Shown: positions 44,762 through 56,519, counted from the first letter of the stretch. The stretch is 64,000 nt of DNA from Capniomyces stellatus (GCA_001661515.1 LUVW01000005.1:726208-790207); one strand, 5' to 3'. Notes: generated by a model not told the origin, from the sequence alone. A program made the numbers and translations.

Positions 44762-47700
44762 TTTGCTGTCAGTGTTTGCTCTGTATACTCGCTACTCTCT
44801 ATTTCTTTCCCTTTTGGACTTTCTACTTTTGAGTTTTCGCCTGCATGGATGCTTTTACTTAGTTTGAAGAATGTATATTCTATTTTTAGTAGAGCAAGCG
44901 AGCACTGTTGGTTAGCCCTTTTCTTTTTGACTTTTATTTTGTCTCTTCCTCTTGTCTTTTATTTTATCTTTTATATTAACTAAACAGTCTTGCTTGTATT
45001 TTGCTGCTCTTTTGGTTGCGAATTTGTTGTGAGTAACGTGCTATCCCCCAGCTTAAATGCCTCCCGCCTTCTACTATTAATTCTTTTTTTTTTTCAACAA
45101 CCAACATTCCGTTTTAAATTTTTAATTATCGGGATTTAAGCTGAGGTCTGTAAATCCGTTAGTTTCGCTTTTCCTTTTTTTTTTTACTTTCCTCTTTCTC
45201 TTCTTTTCTATACATTTTTTTTGCTGGGCAAGTTAACAAAACTACTAGATGAATCCGCTTTTAGTAGTAGCAACGTTAGTCAGTATTTGTCTTTTTTGTC
45301 TCATAACCTAATTGCCGATGTTTTTTTGCTTTAATTGAGGTTATTTTAAATTTGTATCTGCCTTGTATTCGCTTTGTAAAACCATTTGCTTTTGGACCAA
45401 GCTATTAGTCTTACCTTTGTTTATTACCGCTTTTTTCCACCTCTGTTTTATAGATTCCTTGTCCCAATGCTACTGTTACGAAAATCTGTGCTAGCCATTA
45501 TCACTAGATTCACGTCCGTTTTTCCAACTAACTGTTCATTTTATTTGATGCTAATTCTTCATATAATTATTGCCTATTTGCGGTCGTTTATTTAGTCCTA
45601 CGTATTAAGGTGCGTACATTTCAACTTACAAACATTAGCCTAAACATCAATAGCAGATTTCTACTTCTTGTGTTAATGTGGTGCCAATGGTTGACTCAGA
45701 AATTGATGCAAATTTCAAATAGATGTTTTCTTTTAAATCAACTTGGGATTTCTTTGGCCTTTGCTAGAAAAAAAAGTTGTTTATAGCTAAACATAAAACA
45801 TTCATTTAACCAATTTCAATCTTTTCAATCCCTACTCACCTTAACCACGTTCGTTTACTTTACTACCTGTGTCTGCACTTTGATATTCGCATTGAAGGTA
45901 CGAAACCTCAATCGCTTTGGCACACCTTTTTTTTTAATGAAAATCCTTTTTCCCTCTTGGTTTATCCGATTTGATTTTAAACGATTTTGTAAATCTTTTT
46001 AATTACTTTGCTTGTATTCTGCTAATTTAAATCAAGTTGGCATGTTTGCTGATGTCCATAAAAACTGCATTTGCGGTTGGAGCCATCAATGCAAACTATT
46101 GTCTCGATGAACAACCGCTCCTTCAATCTCTGTGTATTTATTATACCTGTGCCTACACAAGTAACTTTTGACTGCTACTGTAAACGGTACATAAAAGCTC
46201 CCGCTTGATAATTCAACATCATTTTGATGAGACAAAAGGTCCCAATCCTAGCTTTATTGTGTTTGCTTTTACCTACAACCCCATTTTTTTTTCATCTTTT
46301 CGTTTTTATTTTTTTACAGTTTTTTTTCTTCAGTTTTACTTTGCTAGTTTGAATTTAGTGTATCTGGGCTAATTCTAACGGTTGTGTATATTGGCATTGG
46401 CATAGCCTGGGGTTTGCGCCCATTTGTTCTTAACATAACAGCTACTTTGTATTGCCTTTTTTAAATAAACTCAATTATAATTATTAATCTGTGCCAGCTG
46501 AAAATAAAATTGCTTTTAATGCACGGAAAAGCAACTAGATCAACATGTTCTAGTGTTTCAAGGAAATACTACCAAGCTTGTTTTAATTAAGCTACAAACA
46601 CTGAACTTGCTTATTTTCGCTATATAAAGTAGAAATACTGCGACTCTGTTGGGATACAATTAAGTAATCCGATGTTCATATCCTTATCCCTAACCTTGCT
46701 TTTGTTTGCAAATCAACTTTTTTTTTCTTTTCTGTTTGCTATTTGACCAGCTTTGTAGTATTATTACAAAGCTGTGCACTGAGTTCCGGTGACTATCAGT
46801 GTAATACCGAGTAAAATCTTGAATGATTAATCCTAAAGGAACTAGTAAGAACCAATTGTACAGTAAATAAATTGTTTTTTTTTGAAACAAGAACATCACA
46901 AAATTATCATTCGACTTACCAAGTGTAACACTAATAGTATGAAAACAGCCAACAAATACTTTGAAAAACATTATTCACTAGTTATTCAATTTCTTCTTCT
47001 AAAACTGCAAGAAAAGAGACTGTATTTAGTCTGTACAGCAAAAATAACGGCACAAAGAATATAAAAACTAAAAAAAAGAATAATTAAAAAAAAGAATAAT
47101 TTTATGCCAAAATAACACCAAGTAAAGTTGATGATAAATTCCACTCGAAATATAATATTGCTCGGTATGCATCCAACACACGCCCTTCGCTCACCAACTA
47201 ATACTCGTTATAATGAAAAGCATCATTTCAATGCCAATTTACCACCACAAACTCCGTTTACTAACCAGATTTGTTTCCTAAAGTATAACTCAAATAAGCT
47301 TAATAAACTAAGCTCAAATTTATAACAAACATTCAACATTCAACATCCAACATCTTCATCTAACCTTGATTTTCAAATATATTCCCTAGTTGGAGCACGA
47401 GAAAATGATACAAAAATCAAAAAGGCAACAGGCAAGATTCTTTGCCTCTAGTTTTTGAACCATCAGATTACCAAACCTGTGCTTTGTTTACTAAAACAAA
47501 TAAATTGATGGAGCCAAAATTACAAATTATACAACTACAATTATTCCACAAATCCAAGTCAAATTTACTATCAACAAACTAATAAACGAAATATAAACAC
47601 ATCATACACTCGGTTGTAGTTGTAGTTGTAGTATAGTCATGTTTTAAAGTTAATTACAAAAACATCAATATCAATTCCTAAAAACATCTCCAAAAAGAGA

Positions 47701-47764
47701 ACCCTCAAAAACCAAAGTTCATAAAATTAGCTTATAAAAAAAGTCTATTTATTTTTATTTATTT
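44762..47764. other. Long intergenic region, no gene seen
   Basis: About 3 kb of T-rich then A-rich DNA between two left-pointing genes. The open frames in it are short and compositionally like the background. It should hold the promoter of the gene ending at 44761 and the PSF1 3' flank. Confidence 0.5.
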
Positions 47765-48819
47765 TTACAAAATATGTTGTAGATAACCCAGGCTTATCAG
47801 GTTCTCGACATCTACTCGTCTTAGATAATGCTGGCTTCCCTTTTCTAAATTCACCACCCCAAACTCAGTTTGAATTTCACCACACTCTCGAATTACCCTA
47901 ACCTCTATAAACAACTCACTAGGTGGCTTGTCTAAATTGGCCGTCCAGTCCAGAGTAAAGTAGCCCAGGTCACGCTCCACGCAGTCCTTATACTTCTTAA
48001 CTGTCTGTGTATAATCTTGAACAAATTGCCGCTCAAAAAATGTAATTTTGTCTGATGCAATCAAGCCTATCTGGTTGTTGTTTGGGCGACTTGGACCTTC
48101 GCCCTTATTTCCCGTGTTACCTAAACCTGTTTCATTCTCGTTTTCCAAACCACTGATTGTCAACAAAGAAGAGTTCAAGTTAATTGCCCACCCTATTAAT
48201 GATAGTGCGTCAATGCGTCTTTTGTGGTACGCCATTAATACTCTTTTGTTTCGATAAACAGTGAGATGGTGAAGAATGAGCTGACTCATAATCGAAGACA
48301 GGCTATCTTCTAAAGCTTCTGTTTTTAAGCCGGCTTCGCTTGGGATTACTGTTGGGTAGTTACTTGCTTGATATGACTCGGAGCCCAGCCCATTTGACAT
48401 ATCTACGTCCTACACAATTAAAGCATAAACACAAAATACATTAATATCTAGCCAATCTCGATTTGGCAATAATAATTCCTCACTATAAGTTTAAAACACC
48501 AATTACAACTAAATAGCATGTTTACATTCTCAAGCTCCAGCGAGCTGCCATAATTAGACAGCAGGACATCATTGTTTTGCGAATCCGATCTATAGCTGCC
48601 ATGTCCCACCGAAGAGGAGTCGAAATTGCTAGATTCTTGATTTGAATTTAAGTTTCTTTGCTTCTCGCCCACAATCGCCGCAAATTCTTCAACTCGCTTC
48701 CATAACTGTCTTGTTTGGCGTGTGATTAGTGATACCTGCTGATTGTTATATGGCGTCAAGTGATCGCCTGCTATTCTTTTTGCCTCGCGTGCCAACTGGT
48801 ATGCTTCATCGCCCAGCAT
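47765..48819 (-). CDS. PSF1: GINS complex subunit Psf1
   Basis: Two exons on the minus strand, 48526-48819 and 47765-48409, give 312 residues. The N terminus MLGDEAYQLAREAKR matches the Psf1 start. After the splice come LILHHLTVYRNKRVLMAYHKR (broken here as LILHHLTVYRNKR and VLMAYHKRRID), FFERQFVQDYTQTVKKY, then KPPSELFIEVRVI and a C-terminal B domain with GSQHYLRRVDVENLI and LGYLQHIL. Psf1 joins Sld5, Psf2 and Psf3 in GINS and, with Cdc45 and MCM2-7, forms the CMG helicase. It is about 110 residues longer than the usual 196-210, because of a Ser/Asn-rich insert near the exon junction and another before FFERQF. The intron is 116 bases. Confidence 0.9.
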
Positions 48820-49600
48820 TTCACTATTTTATCGCTCTACGTTTGTTTAACCAAGTGTTGTGATGAAATGAATGAAAATAAAATCTGACTACAGTGATTT
48901 GTAAATAGTAAATATGAACTATCTATATTATTTAGCTACTATCCCGCTTATCGAGACCAGCAATTTGGTAAAAGTATGTGTCTTTCAATGCTTTTGGCCA
49001 GGTCTTGTGATACGATGTGTATCTGATATCTATGTGTTTGCTTAACTGATGTCTTTAAACATAAATATGGTTTATAGAGAAACTGGTTTTTGTAATTTAA
49101 AACGCTGTCCTTGTGTTTTATTATTATTTTATTTTTTAAATTTTTTGTACTTGGTTATTGTTTTGTATTTACGGTCAGCGCAGGATTTGAGCTATTTCTG
49201 TTGTGGTTATTGAAGCAATTACTTGTCTGGCTGTTGTTACTGGTTGGTATTGTTTTCAACATTTTTGCTTCTCAGCTTAATTATTTTGTTTTATTTATTT
49301 ATGTGATCTATTTGGCAACAGAATCCACACAACAATCTCCTGCTTGTTTAGCAACCAACGTTTGGAAATCTCATTACAAAAAGCAAGTAAATGAATTTCA
49401 ACAAAAAATAATTAAAAAAAAGTAAAAAACAAGCCAAATGTTTGGTTTAACAGCTGAAACTTTGGCTTTTTTCGGCTTTTACTGTATTCTCTGTTTACAT
49501 TTCTATTGTTGCTTCTTTACTGTATTTTCAACCACTCCAATCCAACGCGACTTCTGTCATTGCCCTTTATTATTCAAGCGCTACCAAAAATATACGCTAA
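48820..49600. other. Divergent intergenic region PSF1 / small orphan
   Basis: Holds both putative promoters. The open frame at 49111-49425 is T-rich (Phe, Leu, Val) and looks like compositional noise. Confidence 0.55.
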
Positions 49601-49909
49601 ATGATGGAAACTGATTTGACCATAGAGCAGATTTCTCAAGATGTAATATTCTTTTTAAAAGATGAAAAACAAAGTGCTAAATCCACATTAATCGACGGGA
49701 ATTCGGTCTCGGATATAAAAACATATCAAGCAAGCAGTAGCAATCCCAGCATAGGTGATGATTTAGACAAAGAGACGATTGCGAAAATAGAAAAAACGAT
49801 CCAAAAGGCCAAGTTTATTCGAGCAGAGTACAAGAATGTTTTGTCATCTGAAACAGTGTTCAGCTCAATCGAGTCTGAGACCACCAAGTTAGACTTTGAG
49901 TCGAATTAG
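49601..49909 (+). CDS. Small orphan protein, 102 residues
   Basis: A complete intronless frame with ATG-ATG start and TAG stop. The protein is acidic and mostly helical by composition (LTIEQISQDVIFFLKDEKQ, then KIEKTIQKAKFIRAEYKNV), with no signal peptide or membrane segment. Codon usage and lack of low complexity make it more gene-like than the surrounding open frames. I do not recognise a family; the size and helical character would fit a small subunit of a larger complex, but this is only a guess. The stop codon falls within the first unit of a tandem repeat. Confidence 0.55.
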   Translation: MMETDLTIEQISQDVIFFLKDEKQSAKSTLIDGNSVSDIKTYQASSSNPSIGDDLDKETIAKIEKTIQKAKFIRAEYKNVLSSETVFSSIESETTKLDFESN

Positions 49910-49964
49910 TCTCTAGCTCTGAGCCGAATTAATCTCTAGCCCTGAATCGAATTAATCTCTAAGC
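49898..49964. repeat. 23-base tandem repeat across a stop codon
   Basis: Three units of about 23 bases, each containing CGAATTARTCTCTA (R is A or G), begin in the last codons of the small orphan gene and run into its 3' flank. Each unit repeats the GAATTAG/GAATTAA stop context. Confidence 0.8.
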
Positions 49965-51157
49965 ATATAAAATAAAATCCTGTAAGGTTATTTTGGATGG
50001 GATGGTCGGTATGTCATTGTAAGCCCTTCTGGTCAAGTAACCCGGATTCCTGAATTGCGGTATTTGATGTTAAGGTCCATCACTTTGGTATTTTAAATAG
50101 CATTCAATCACGGTAGAATCACACAAAAATATTAAAACTCAACAAACATACACACAATTGGTGGTAGCCCGCGCTAAAAAAATATTTTAGTTTCAGGCTA
50201 TATAGGCTGTTGCAACCTGCAGTTTTTTTAGCATAAATATAGTCATGGTGTTTTAAAGGGCGTTTGTGAGGAAGGTATGTTTGAACAGTAATTAAAAAAA
50301 ATAAACACACACACATACACACACACACACATACACACACACACACAAAACTCGGAATACATTTTAAGCTGCCAACCACTCTACTTTGACTCACTTTTCT
50401 ATGTAGATTTATAAACATTAATTCAGAATTGACTTTTTTTTTCGTTATAGATTATTTGCTTTATAGATCTGCAGGTCTTTTAGAGTAAATTTTTGGCCCC
50501 CAGCACTTTGCTTTTCTTAGCCCATCATTCATCCGCTATGTTTGTATCTGTATCTTTTGCATTAACTAAATTTTCCTTGCTTACTTGTATTGCTGCTATC
50601 CTTATAACACATGTTTCCTGGCCATCCAACAGTTCACTTTGACTTTTATTCTCGAAAATATATTATTCATTCATAAAAAAGTTTACTGGGTTGATTTCAA
50701 CATTATACTAATTTAATGTATTGGATGACGGAATCAGAACTAAACTATTACACTTTACTATAATACATGCTCTAGTATTGAAATTAGGCCCACCAAAAGC
50801 AACCAATAGAATTCAAAACATGACTATTGGCCTGATAAGTAAATATGAAACCTTCAAGTCTGTTTACCGAATAAAATCAAATCAATGTTGCTTATTAATA
50901 TTAAATCAAAGCTTGAGGTTATTTTCGTTATAACAACTTACAACTTAAACTCCGAACCTAGCAATTGGCAAGAGCGTATTTACTTTCTTAGTGAAAATAA
51001 AAAAAAATAGTTTAATAAAAAAAATATATATTCAAAATCAATAACGGTGCTTGATTCACAGTTCTTAAAAGCATCAAAGTAGTCTCTACCAAACAAAGCA
51101 ATCTATTAAATACAGGCAGTTTATTTTCCTTTTTTCACTTTTTAATCTGAAACCAGT
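49910..51157. other. Intergenic with CA microsatellite
   Basis: Contains the 23-base repeat and a CA dinucleotide run at 50304-50346. The open frame over the CA run is an artefact. The right end holds the MCR1 promoter. No other gene seen. Confidence 0.55.
50304..50346. repeat. CA dinucleotide microsatellite with TACA interruptions
   Basis: ACACAC runs interrupted by two CATACA steps; a simple-sequence repeat in intergenic DNA. Confidence 0.9.
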
Positions 51158-52210
51158 ATGTTTGCCAGAATAAATCAAAAAGTAAGTAGATTGTTCGTTT
51201 ACGGTTTTTAGTATATAGAAATGGTTGCCATTTATATTGACAAAATTATATATTTTGTTATGTAGCTTACACCTTTGGCGGGAAGACTTTACTCAACAGC
51301 CCCAAACTCTAGCAAAAAGGGAAATTCATTGTTGTTGGCGGGATTACTCACAGGCGGCGTGTTGGTTGGGAGCTATCTGTACACAACTGAAAAGAATGTC
51401 TCAACGCAAAAGAAGGCAATTGCATCCATGAAACAAGGATTGAACCCGCAAGAATTTACACCTTTTGAGCTGATTGACGTTGAAAAGATTACCGATAACA
51501 CTTCGCGATTTCGTTTTAAGTTGGAGGAGGGGCAATCTTCAGGAATGACTGTTGCCTCGTGTCTTCTTACACTCAAACCAGCAGAAAAGGAGGGCGAAAA
51601 GGATGTTATTAGACCATACACGCCAACCTCAGACGAGGAAACTACAGGACACTTTGACCTTGTTATTAAAGAGTACCCAACTGGTGTAATGTCCAAGTAT
51701 ATTTTTGGTTTGAAGGTTGGCGACACTCTCAAGATCAAGGGGCCAATCCCCAAATATAAATATGAGCCAGGAAGTAAGAAGGAGGTTGGAATGATTGCAG
51801 GAGGCACAGGAATTACCCCAATGCTTCAGTTGATCCACAAGATCATCAAAAACCCTGAAGATAAAACAAAGATTACTCTATTGTTTGCCAACGTTTCAGA
51901 AAACGATATCTTGCTGCGCGAGCACTTGGACGGCCTTGCAAAAGATCACCCTGACCAACTCAACGTCAAATACATTCTTGATAAGCCTCCAAAAGGATGG
52001 ACTGGCGAAGTGGGCTACGTCACCTCAGACATGGTAAAGAAGTACCTTCCTAGCCCTTCGCTAGCTGATAACTGTGTTGTGTTTGTTTGTGGACCTCCAG
52101 GGATGGTCAAAATTCTAAGCGGAACAAAGAAAAGCCCAACTGACCAAGGTCCGCTGACAGGCATTCTCAAGGAATTGGGATACAACGAGGGAAATGTTTA
52201 CAAGTTTTAG
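51158..52210 (+). CDS. MCR1: NADH-cytochrome b5 reductase, mitochondrial (Mcr1)
   Basis: Two exons: a 24-base first exon (51158-51181, MFARINQK) and 51266-52210, giving 322 residues. Residues 1-21 are basic and hydroxylated (PLAGRLYSTA), and a hydrophobic segment LLLAGLLTGGVLVGSYLY follows at about 28-45, the usual Mcr1 targeting and anchor layout. FAD site RPYTPTS (124-130), NADH site GGTGITPM (187-194) and CGPPGM (283-288) are all intact, with the C-terminal GYNEGNVYKF typical of the family. The enzyme passes electrons from NADH to cytochrome b5 or other acceptors at the mitochondrial outer membrane or intermembrane space. The 84-base intron separates the start codon from most of the targeting signal. 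Confidence 0.94.
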
Positions 52211-52808
52211 TTGGCATTATTCTAGTTTCCAGCTGCTAGCTATTTGACAATAATATTATCTACTACTTTGTTTATTACAAGCATTAAGATAAGAAATATG
52301 GAACCCTTAGCCTAGCAATTTCAAACGCATAATCTACGTGTATCAAGTTATGTAAACGTATATATACTATGAATTGGTTTCAAGACAAAGTAAAAAAAAT
52401 AAAATAGAACAGCCTTGTGTTGATTGTTAGTGTGAATTAGAGCCTGGTAGAGTGTTTGCTTTTGCATCTAACCAAATCATTGCTCTTTGTTTTGTTATAC
52501 TGGGTTCGGTTACACCCCCCTGTTTCTGCATTATATCACTATCAACTACGAAACGCATACACACATACACACACACACATACAGACTTGAATATACATTT
52601 TGTAGCGCTTTTTTTATTGTTTGTATTCTAGAACAAAAAAACTGAGGTGGTAAAAGCTGCCTAAAATGTTTATTGCTAGTTCGCTATATGACATTATCTG
52701 ATTCGACAAAAGCTTTAGTAGAAAGTGGTAAAAACTCGACTACTCAAACTTATAGTCCTGGTCAACTGGACAAGAAAGAATACGCTAGTTGCGTATTTCA
52801 TAGTAAGT
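52211..52808. other. Convergent intergenic region with CA-rich patch
   Basis: Between MCR1 and the first Mpv17-family gene. Contains a CA-rich patch near 52555-52590. No gene seen. Confidence 0.6.
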
Positions 52809-53456
52809 TTATCCCTGTAACATATCCAAACTATTTTTATCAACTCGCTGGTATCTTGATTTTTCTTGAATAGTCAGATAACTTAAGAAACTGTTCCAGA
52901 TAATACTGAAAAGCCCGCCAAATGGAACTCGATATATCAACGGAATTAATGAGAAGTTGATTGCCTGCACTGCTGGCCAAAAATAGTAGTTGCCTATCAG
53001 CGTTTTCTTAAATCGGTTCTTGTAACTTTCTTTAATTTGTTCAAGATTTTTGCCTTCCATCACACCCATTGCGATTATAAAAGCCGAAATTGCAGTAGGC
53101 GCAAATACAGCCTGGTCTGTAGCCAATCGCTTTCCGAGTACTGCAAAAAAGTCTCTATTGAATCTCGACTTTGAAGGATCTGTCACGGCTTTAAAGGGGA
53201 ACTTTTTGTCCAAAAACATGTACCATCTGTGTGCTACACCGCCAAACATGAAGCCGTAGCAAAAGAATCGCAAAGTCTGTTTAGGTTCGTACTTTTCTAG
53301 AAACCCCACATCTTCTCCCGACTCTTTGTTGGATATCGTAATAGTGGTGGATTGTGCCAAAACATCTCCAGTCGCAGCGAGTAAACCACTTGTACAAGAT
53401 AAAGTCAAAACTGTATGCTTTTTTGCGTATCTACCCCAGAGCCCTAGCAGTCCCAT
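52809..53456 (-). CDS. Mpv17/PMP22 family membrane protein (copy A)
   Basis: Intronless, 215 residues, close to the usual 180-220. It starts MGLLGLWGRYAKKHTVLTLS and has GDVLAQ at about 31-36, the family's early hallmark. RFFCYGFMFGGVAHRWYMFLD, split here as RFFCYGFMFGG and AHRWYMFLD, follows, with ATDQAVFAP and the C-terminal signature WPAVQAINFSLIPLIYRVP. Four membrane segments are expected. Members such as yeast Sym1 and human MPV17 sit in the mitochondrial inner membrane, others in peroxisomes; proposed roles include metabolite channels and nucleotide homeostasis. The first of three family members within 3.8 kb; its closest relative here is copy C. Confidence 0.92.
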   Translation of the reverse strand: MGLLGLWGRYAKKHTVLTLSCTSGLLAATGDVLAQSTTITISNKESGEDVGFLEKYEPKQTLRFFCYGFMFGGVAHRWYMFLDKKFPFKAVTDPSKSRFNRDFFAVLGKRLATDQAVFAPTAISAFIIAMGVMEGKNLEQIKESYKNRFKKTLIGNYYFWPAVQAINFSLIPLIYRVPFGGLFSIIWNSFLSYLTIQEKSRYQRVDKNSLDMLQG

Positions 53457-54009
53457 TATCGTCTATGGTTGTATTTATATAATGTTCTTGTAGTATTGCA
53501 AAAAAATGAAGGTGGTATAAAAAGAAAGAAAATAAAAGATAAAGTAGGAATAGTTAGTGTGAGACTAGGGGGGTGATAAGTAAATCTACTTTAAGCCTAA
53601 ACATAACATTTTGATCAGTAAATTTGCTGCATTTTGATCAATGAAACACAAAATTCATCAAGTTTTACAACATAGTTTATTGGTTTCACTGAATACAAAA
53701 GGTAAATGGATAAAAGAGGAAAAATAAATTATAGACTTTAGAAGCTTTCTCGTTTGCATTGCGCAACTATTATTATTACCTTTTCCACCACTTGCTATAA
53801 AATAATTTTGTAATAGCCACTGGCAATGCTAATCTTTACCAAAAATCAGAAGCTAAAGAAGTAGCGTAGCAAATTAACGAATTAAGCCCGTCGTTTTGCT
53901 TTGCATTACGTAAACAAAAAAAAAACCCTTGTTTTTGTTTTAAATCAAAGTTTGTTAACTGCATAACAACCAAAAGACCCGGGAGCATTGTCATGTACTA
54001 TACTGCACT
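53457..54009. other. Intergenic between Mpv17 copies A and B
   Basis: AT-rich; holds the copy A promoter and the copy B 3' flank. No gene seen. Confidence 0.6.
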
Positions 54010-54603
54010 TTACTTTTTTGAATGTATAAAGCTCAAGTAAGAGTTCCAGAGGATCCCAAAAACACTACCTACTGGGACACGGAATTGTGGCGGGATAGCC
54101 GAAAAATTCAGCAACTGGAACGCTGGCCATATTAAGTAGTTTGACTTTAGCGTTTCAAGATACTTATTTTTGAACGACTCTGCAATTTCGTATTTGGAAT
54201 TTCTCTCAGCAACGTTGATGTATAAAAAGAACACTGCTATCCCAATTGGAGCAAAAAATAGTTGGTCAGCGGACACTCTACAAAGCAGGGGTAAAAGGCT
54301 GCGTGATTTGGGTACACCCAATACTCTGCGTTTGCTTTCTAAAGGAAAACGATTGTTCAAATACAAATACCACCTGTTTATGGCTGGACCCATGATAAAC
54401 CCATACGAAGCAAACCTAATGGTCCTTTTGATATCGATTCTGTCGTCTGAAATAAATACTTTGGTGGCTTTTGGATCATCTTGAAATTTTACGCGCTGTG
54501 CAATCAAGTCGCCCAGCCCAAACAGGATACCATTTGTAATCGAAAGTGTTTTTACTGGGTGCAATTTCGATGCTATGCTCCACTTTTTTAGCAGGTTTAT
54601 CAT
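54010..54603 (-). CDS. Mpv17/PMP22 family membrane protein (copy B)
   Basis: Intronless, 197 residues. Family landmarks are present: KTLSITNGILFGLGDLIAQ near the start, IRFASYGFIMGP, NRWYLYL, SADQLFFAP and the C-terminal WPAFQLLNFSAIPPQFRVP and LWNSYLSFI. It is the most diverged of the three: QAINFSLxPLxYRVPF of copies A and C becomes QLLNFSAIPPQFRVPV. Same strand as copy A, 553 bases apart. Location in mitochondrion or peroxisome cannot be told from the sequence; there is no clear presequence. Confidence 0.92.
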   Translation of the reverse strand: MINLLKKWSIASKLHPVKTLSITNGILFGLGDLIAQRVKFQDDPKATKVFISDDRIDIKRTIRFASYGFIMGPAINRWYLYLNNRFPLESKRRVLGVPKSRSLLPLLCRVSADQLFFAPIGIAVFFLYINVAERNSKYEIAESFKNKYLETLKSNYLIWPAFQLLNFSAIPPQFRVPVGSVFGILWNSYLSFIHSKK

Positions 54604-55844
54604 TACACTTTTAAGCCGATAAAAATCTGGGCACCTTTAATTGTTGGTCTGAGTAGCTTATTTTCAAAATAAAAAAGATATTTTTGCAATAAAAGTATTT
54701 GTTAAACTGGCAGCTATACCAAGAACAACGTTATATCATCAACAAATGGTTTGCAGTTTCTGGCTATTTTATAAAAACGGAGACTAAAGGGCTGTGTACT
54801 TTTCTAAACTGATGTTGCCAAGTGGAATCGTATGGTGTAGCCACTACTCATCCAGGTCCAACTTTATGACTAGATAATATCATACAGCACTACTCTATAC
54901 ACTAGTTTTTGCATATTTGTTACAATGACATAAACAACCCTCCCCCCCCTTATATGTTGAAATTACATAGCTGTGTATATTAAAACCCATGATTATACTT
55001 TCACAAATATAAACATTTGTACCTTAAGCGTATTAATAGCTCTCGCGAATCAACCTGATTGAACCAATGCGCCTAAGTTAGTCATATTTAGCGTGTAATA
55101 TTACAATTGACTATAAATGACGCAAAATCTGGTTTTTTGGGCAACTGGCGTTGGTGTTAGTGTTGGCGAAGTATCGATTTTCTCTTTGAACACTCAATAT
55201 ATTAAATAGGATGAAAAAATTATCATTTGTAAAAGCAGTTTACTTGTAGAAATAAATACTTATTAGATAAGTACTAGGATGGTACTTTTTGCTTTATTTT
55301 CTTTTATAAATAAACCTTAACAGTCAACACCGGTTTTAAAACTTTTGGATCGACTTCAAATGAAAAGCGAGTGTATACGAGCGGAATTATGGCTAATACG
55401 TCAAAAAAATTATTGTCGATTACTATTGTATTCTCCCATTAAAAACTCTGCGATATGCTGTGCTGTGCTGAATGATATAAGGAATTCAAAATCATATTCA
55501 GAATCATATTCATATTCAAATTACGTACGTTTATGAATTTCGTACATAAAAGCTTAGTATAACTTTAAAACTTTTGGCATTTGAAATCAACTTATTTGTT
55601 CAATTATAGTATGGCGTTTGAATCTTTGGTAAATCAAAGAATCTGATCAAATAATTTTGCCTAGAAATTTCCATTAAAAAGGAAAATCAAGAAAATTGAA
55701 GAAAAAAAAAATCGAGTGCAAAAAAAAAAATAATTAACAGAAATGGCAGGCAAAAGTATTCAAAAACAAATTGATCAAATGATTTTCCAGTTAGTAGATT
55801 TTTAATTCAGCAGCTGATTAACACGGTAAGGATACTGATTCTCG
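54604..55844. other. Divergent intergenic region Mpv17 copies B and C
   Basis: About 1.2 kb holding two promoters. AT-rich; an ATTCA-rich short repeat near 55488-55520. The open frame at 55345-55536 looks like noise. Confidence 0.55.
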
Positions 55845-56519
55845 ATGGCAGGCTTGTTTAGATTGTGGAAAAGAAGCGCAGAAGCAAGGCCCTACACAAC
55901 CATAGCGATAACCGAATTTGCGCTGGCTTCATGTGGAGATATATTAGCGCAGACAATAGAGCGACACGGTTTTTTTAAAAAGGGCAGTAACAATGATAAA
56001 AAAGATGCAAGCGAATCAGCCGAGTTGAGCAGTGTAGAGAAGCGATGGTACGATCCGTATAGAACAATACGATTCGCATTTGTGGCAGCTTCGATATCAC
56101 CTTTAGGAGTGCGTTGGCACAAGTTTTTGGATAAAAGAATCCCGCTGATCCCTAAAAGTCAACATAAACTAAATAGTAAGCAAACATTCATGAACAAATC
56201 TTTTCTTAGAAATGCCAAACCTGTTTCCAAGAGAGTAGCATTGGATCAGCTGTGTGTTGAGCCGATATCCTATGTTTTACTGTTTTCGGGGTTGGGGGTG
56301 TTGGAAGGATTGAATATAATAGAGCTGAGGAAAAAGTTGACCACGGTGGTTCTACCGACATATTTGACAGGCTTGGCGCTTTGGCCATTTGTTCAAGCCA
56401 TAAACTTTAGCTTGGTGCCACTAATGTATCGAGTTCCATTCACAAGCCTTTTTGATATATTTTGGGACACCTACCTGAGTTGGGTTAACACCAACTCGCA
56501 ATTACCTGTTGACAGCTAG
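55845..56519 (+). CDS. Mpv17/PMP22 family membrane protein (copy C)
   Basis: Intronless, 224 residues. Begins MAGLFRLWKRSAEARPYTT and carries GDILAQ, TIRFAFVAASISPLGVRWH, ALDQLCVEP and WPFVQAINFSLVPLMYRVP, then FWDTYLSWV. It shares with copy A the block QAINFSL, PL, YRVPF and the N-terminal GLxxLW start. Two Lys/Ser/Asn-rich inserts (about residues 44-62 and 102-122) lengthen it. It lies on the opposite strand to copies A and B. Probably a tandem duplicate from the same ancestor, later inverted; this is inference from adjacency and similarity. Confidence 0.92.
   Translation: MAGLFRLWKRSAEARPYTTIAITEFALASCGDILAQTIERHGFFKKGSNNDKKDASESAELSSVEKRWYDPYRTIRFAFVAASISPLGVRWHKFLDKRIPLIPKSQHKLNSKQTFMNKSFLRNAKPVSKRVALDQLCVEPISYVLLFSGLGVLEGLNIIELRKKLTTVVLPTYLTGLALWPFVQAINFSLVPLMYRVPFTSLFDIFWDTYLSWVNTNSQLPVDS

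Noticed and set aside
44762..47764. Several 60-93 codon frames in the 3 kb gap
   Set aside because: Phe/Leu/Lys/Asn-dominated, no motifs, consistent with AT-rich noise.
29149..48819. MCM4 and PSF1 as a replication gene cluster
   Set aside because: They are 15 kb apart with unrelated genes between and no shared promoter; adjacency is not informative.
50119..50418. 99-codon minus-strand frame with a CVCVCV tract
   Set aside because: Produced by the CA microsatellite; no other coding sign.
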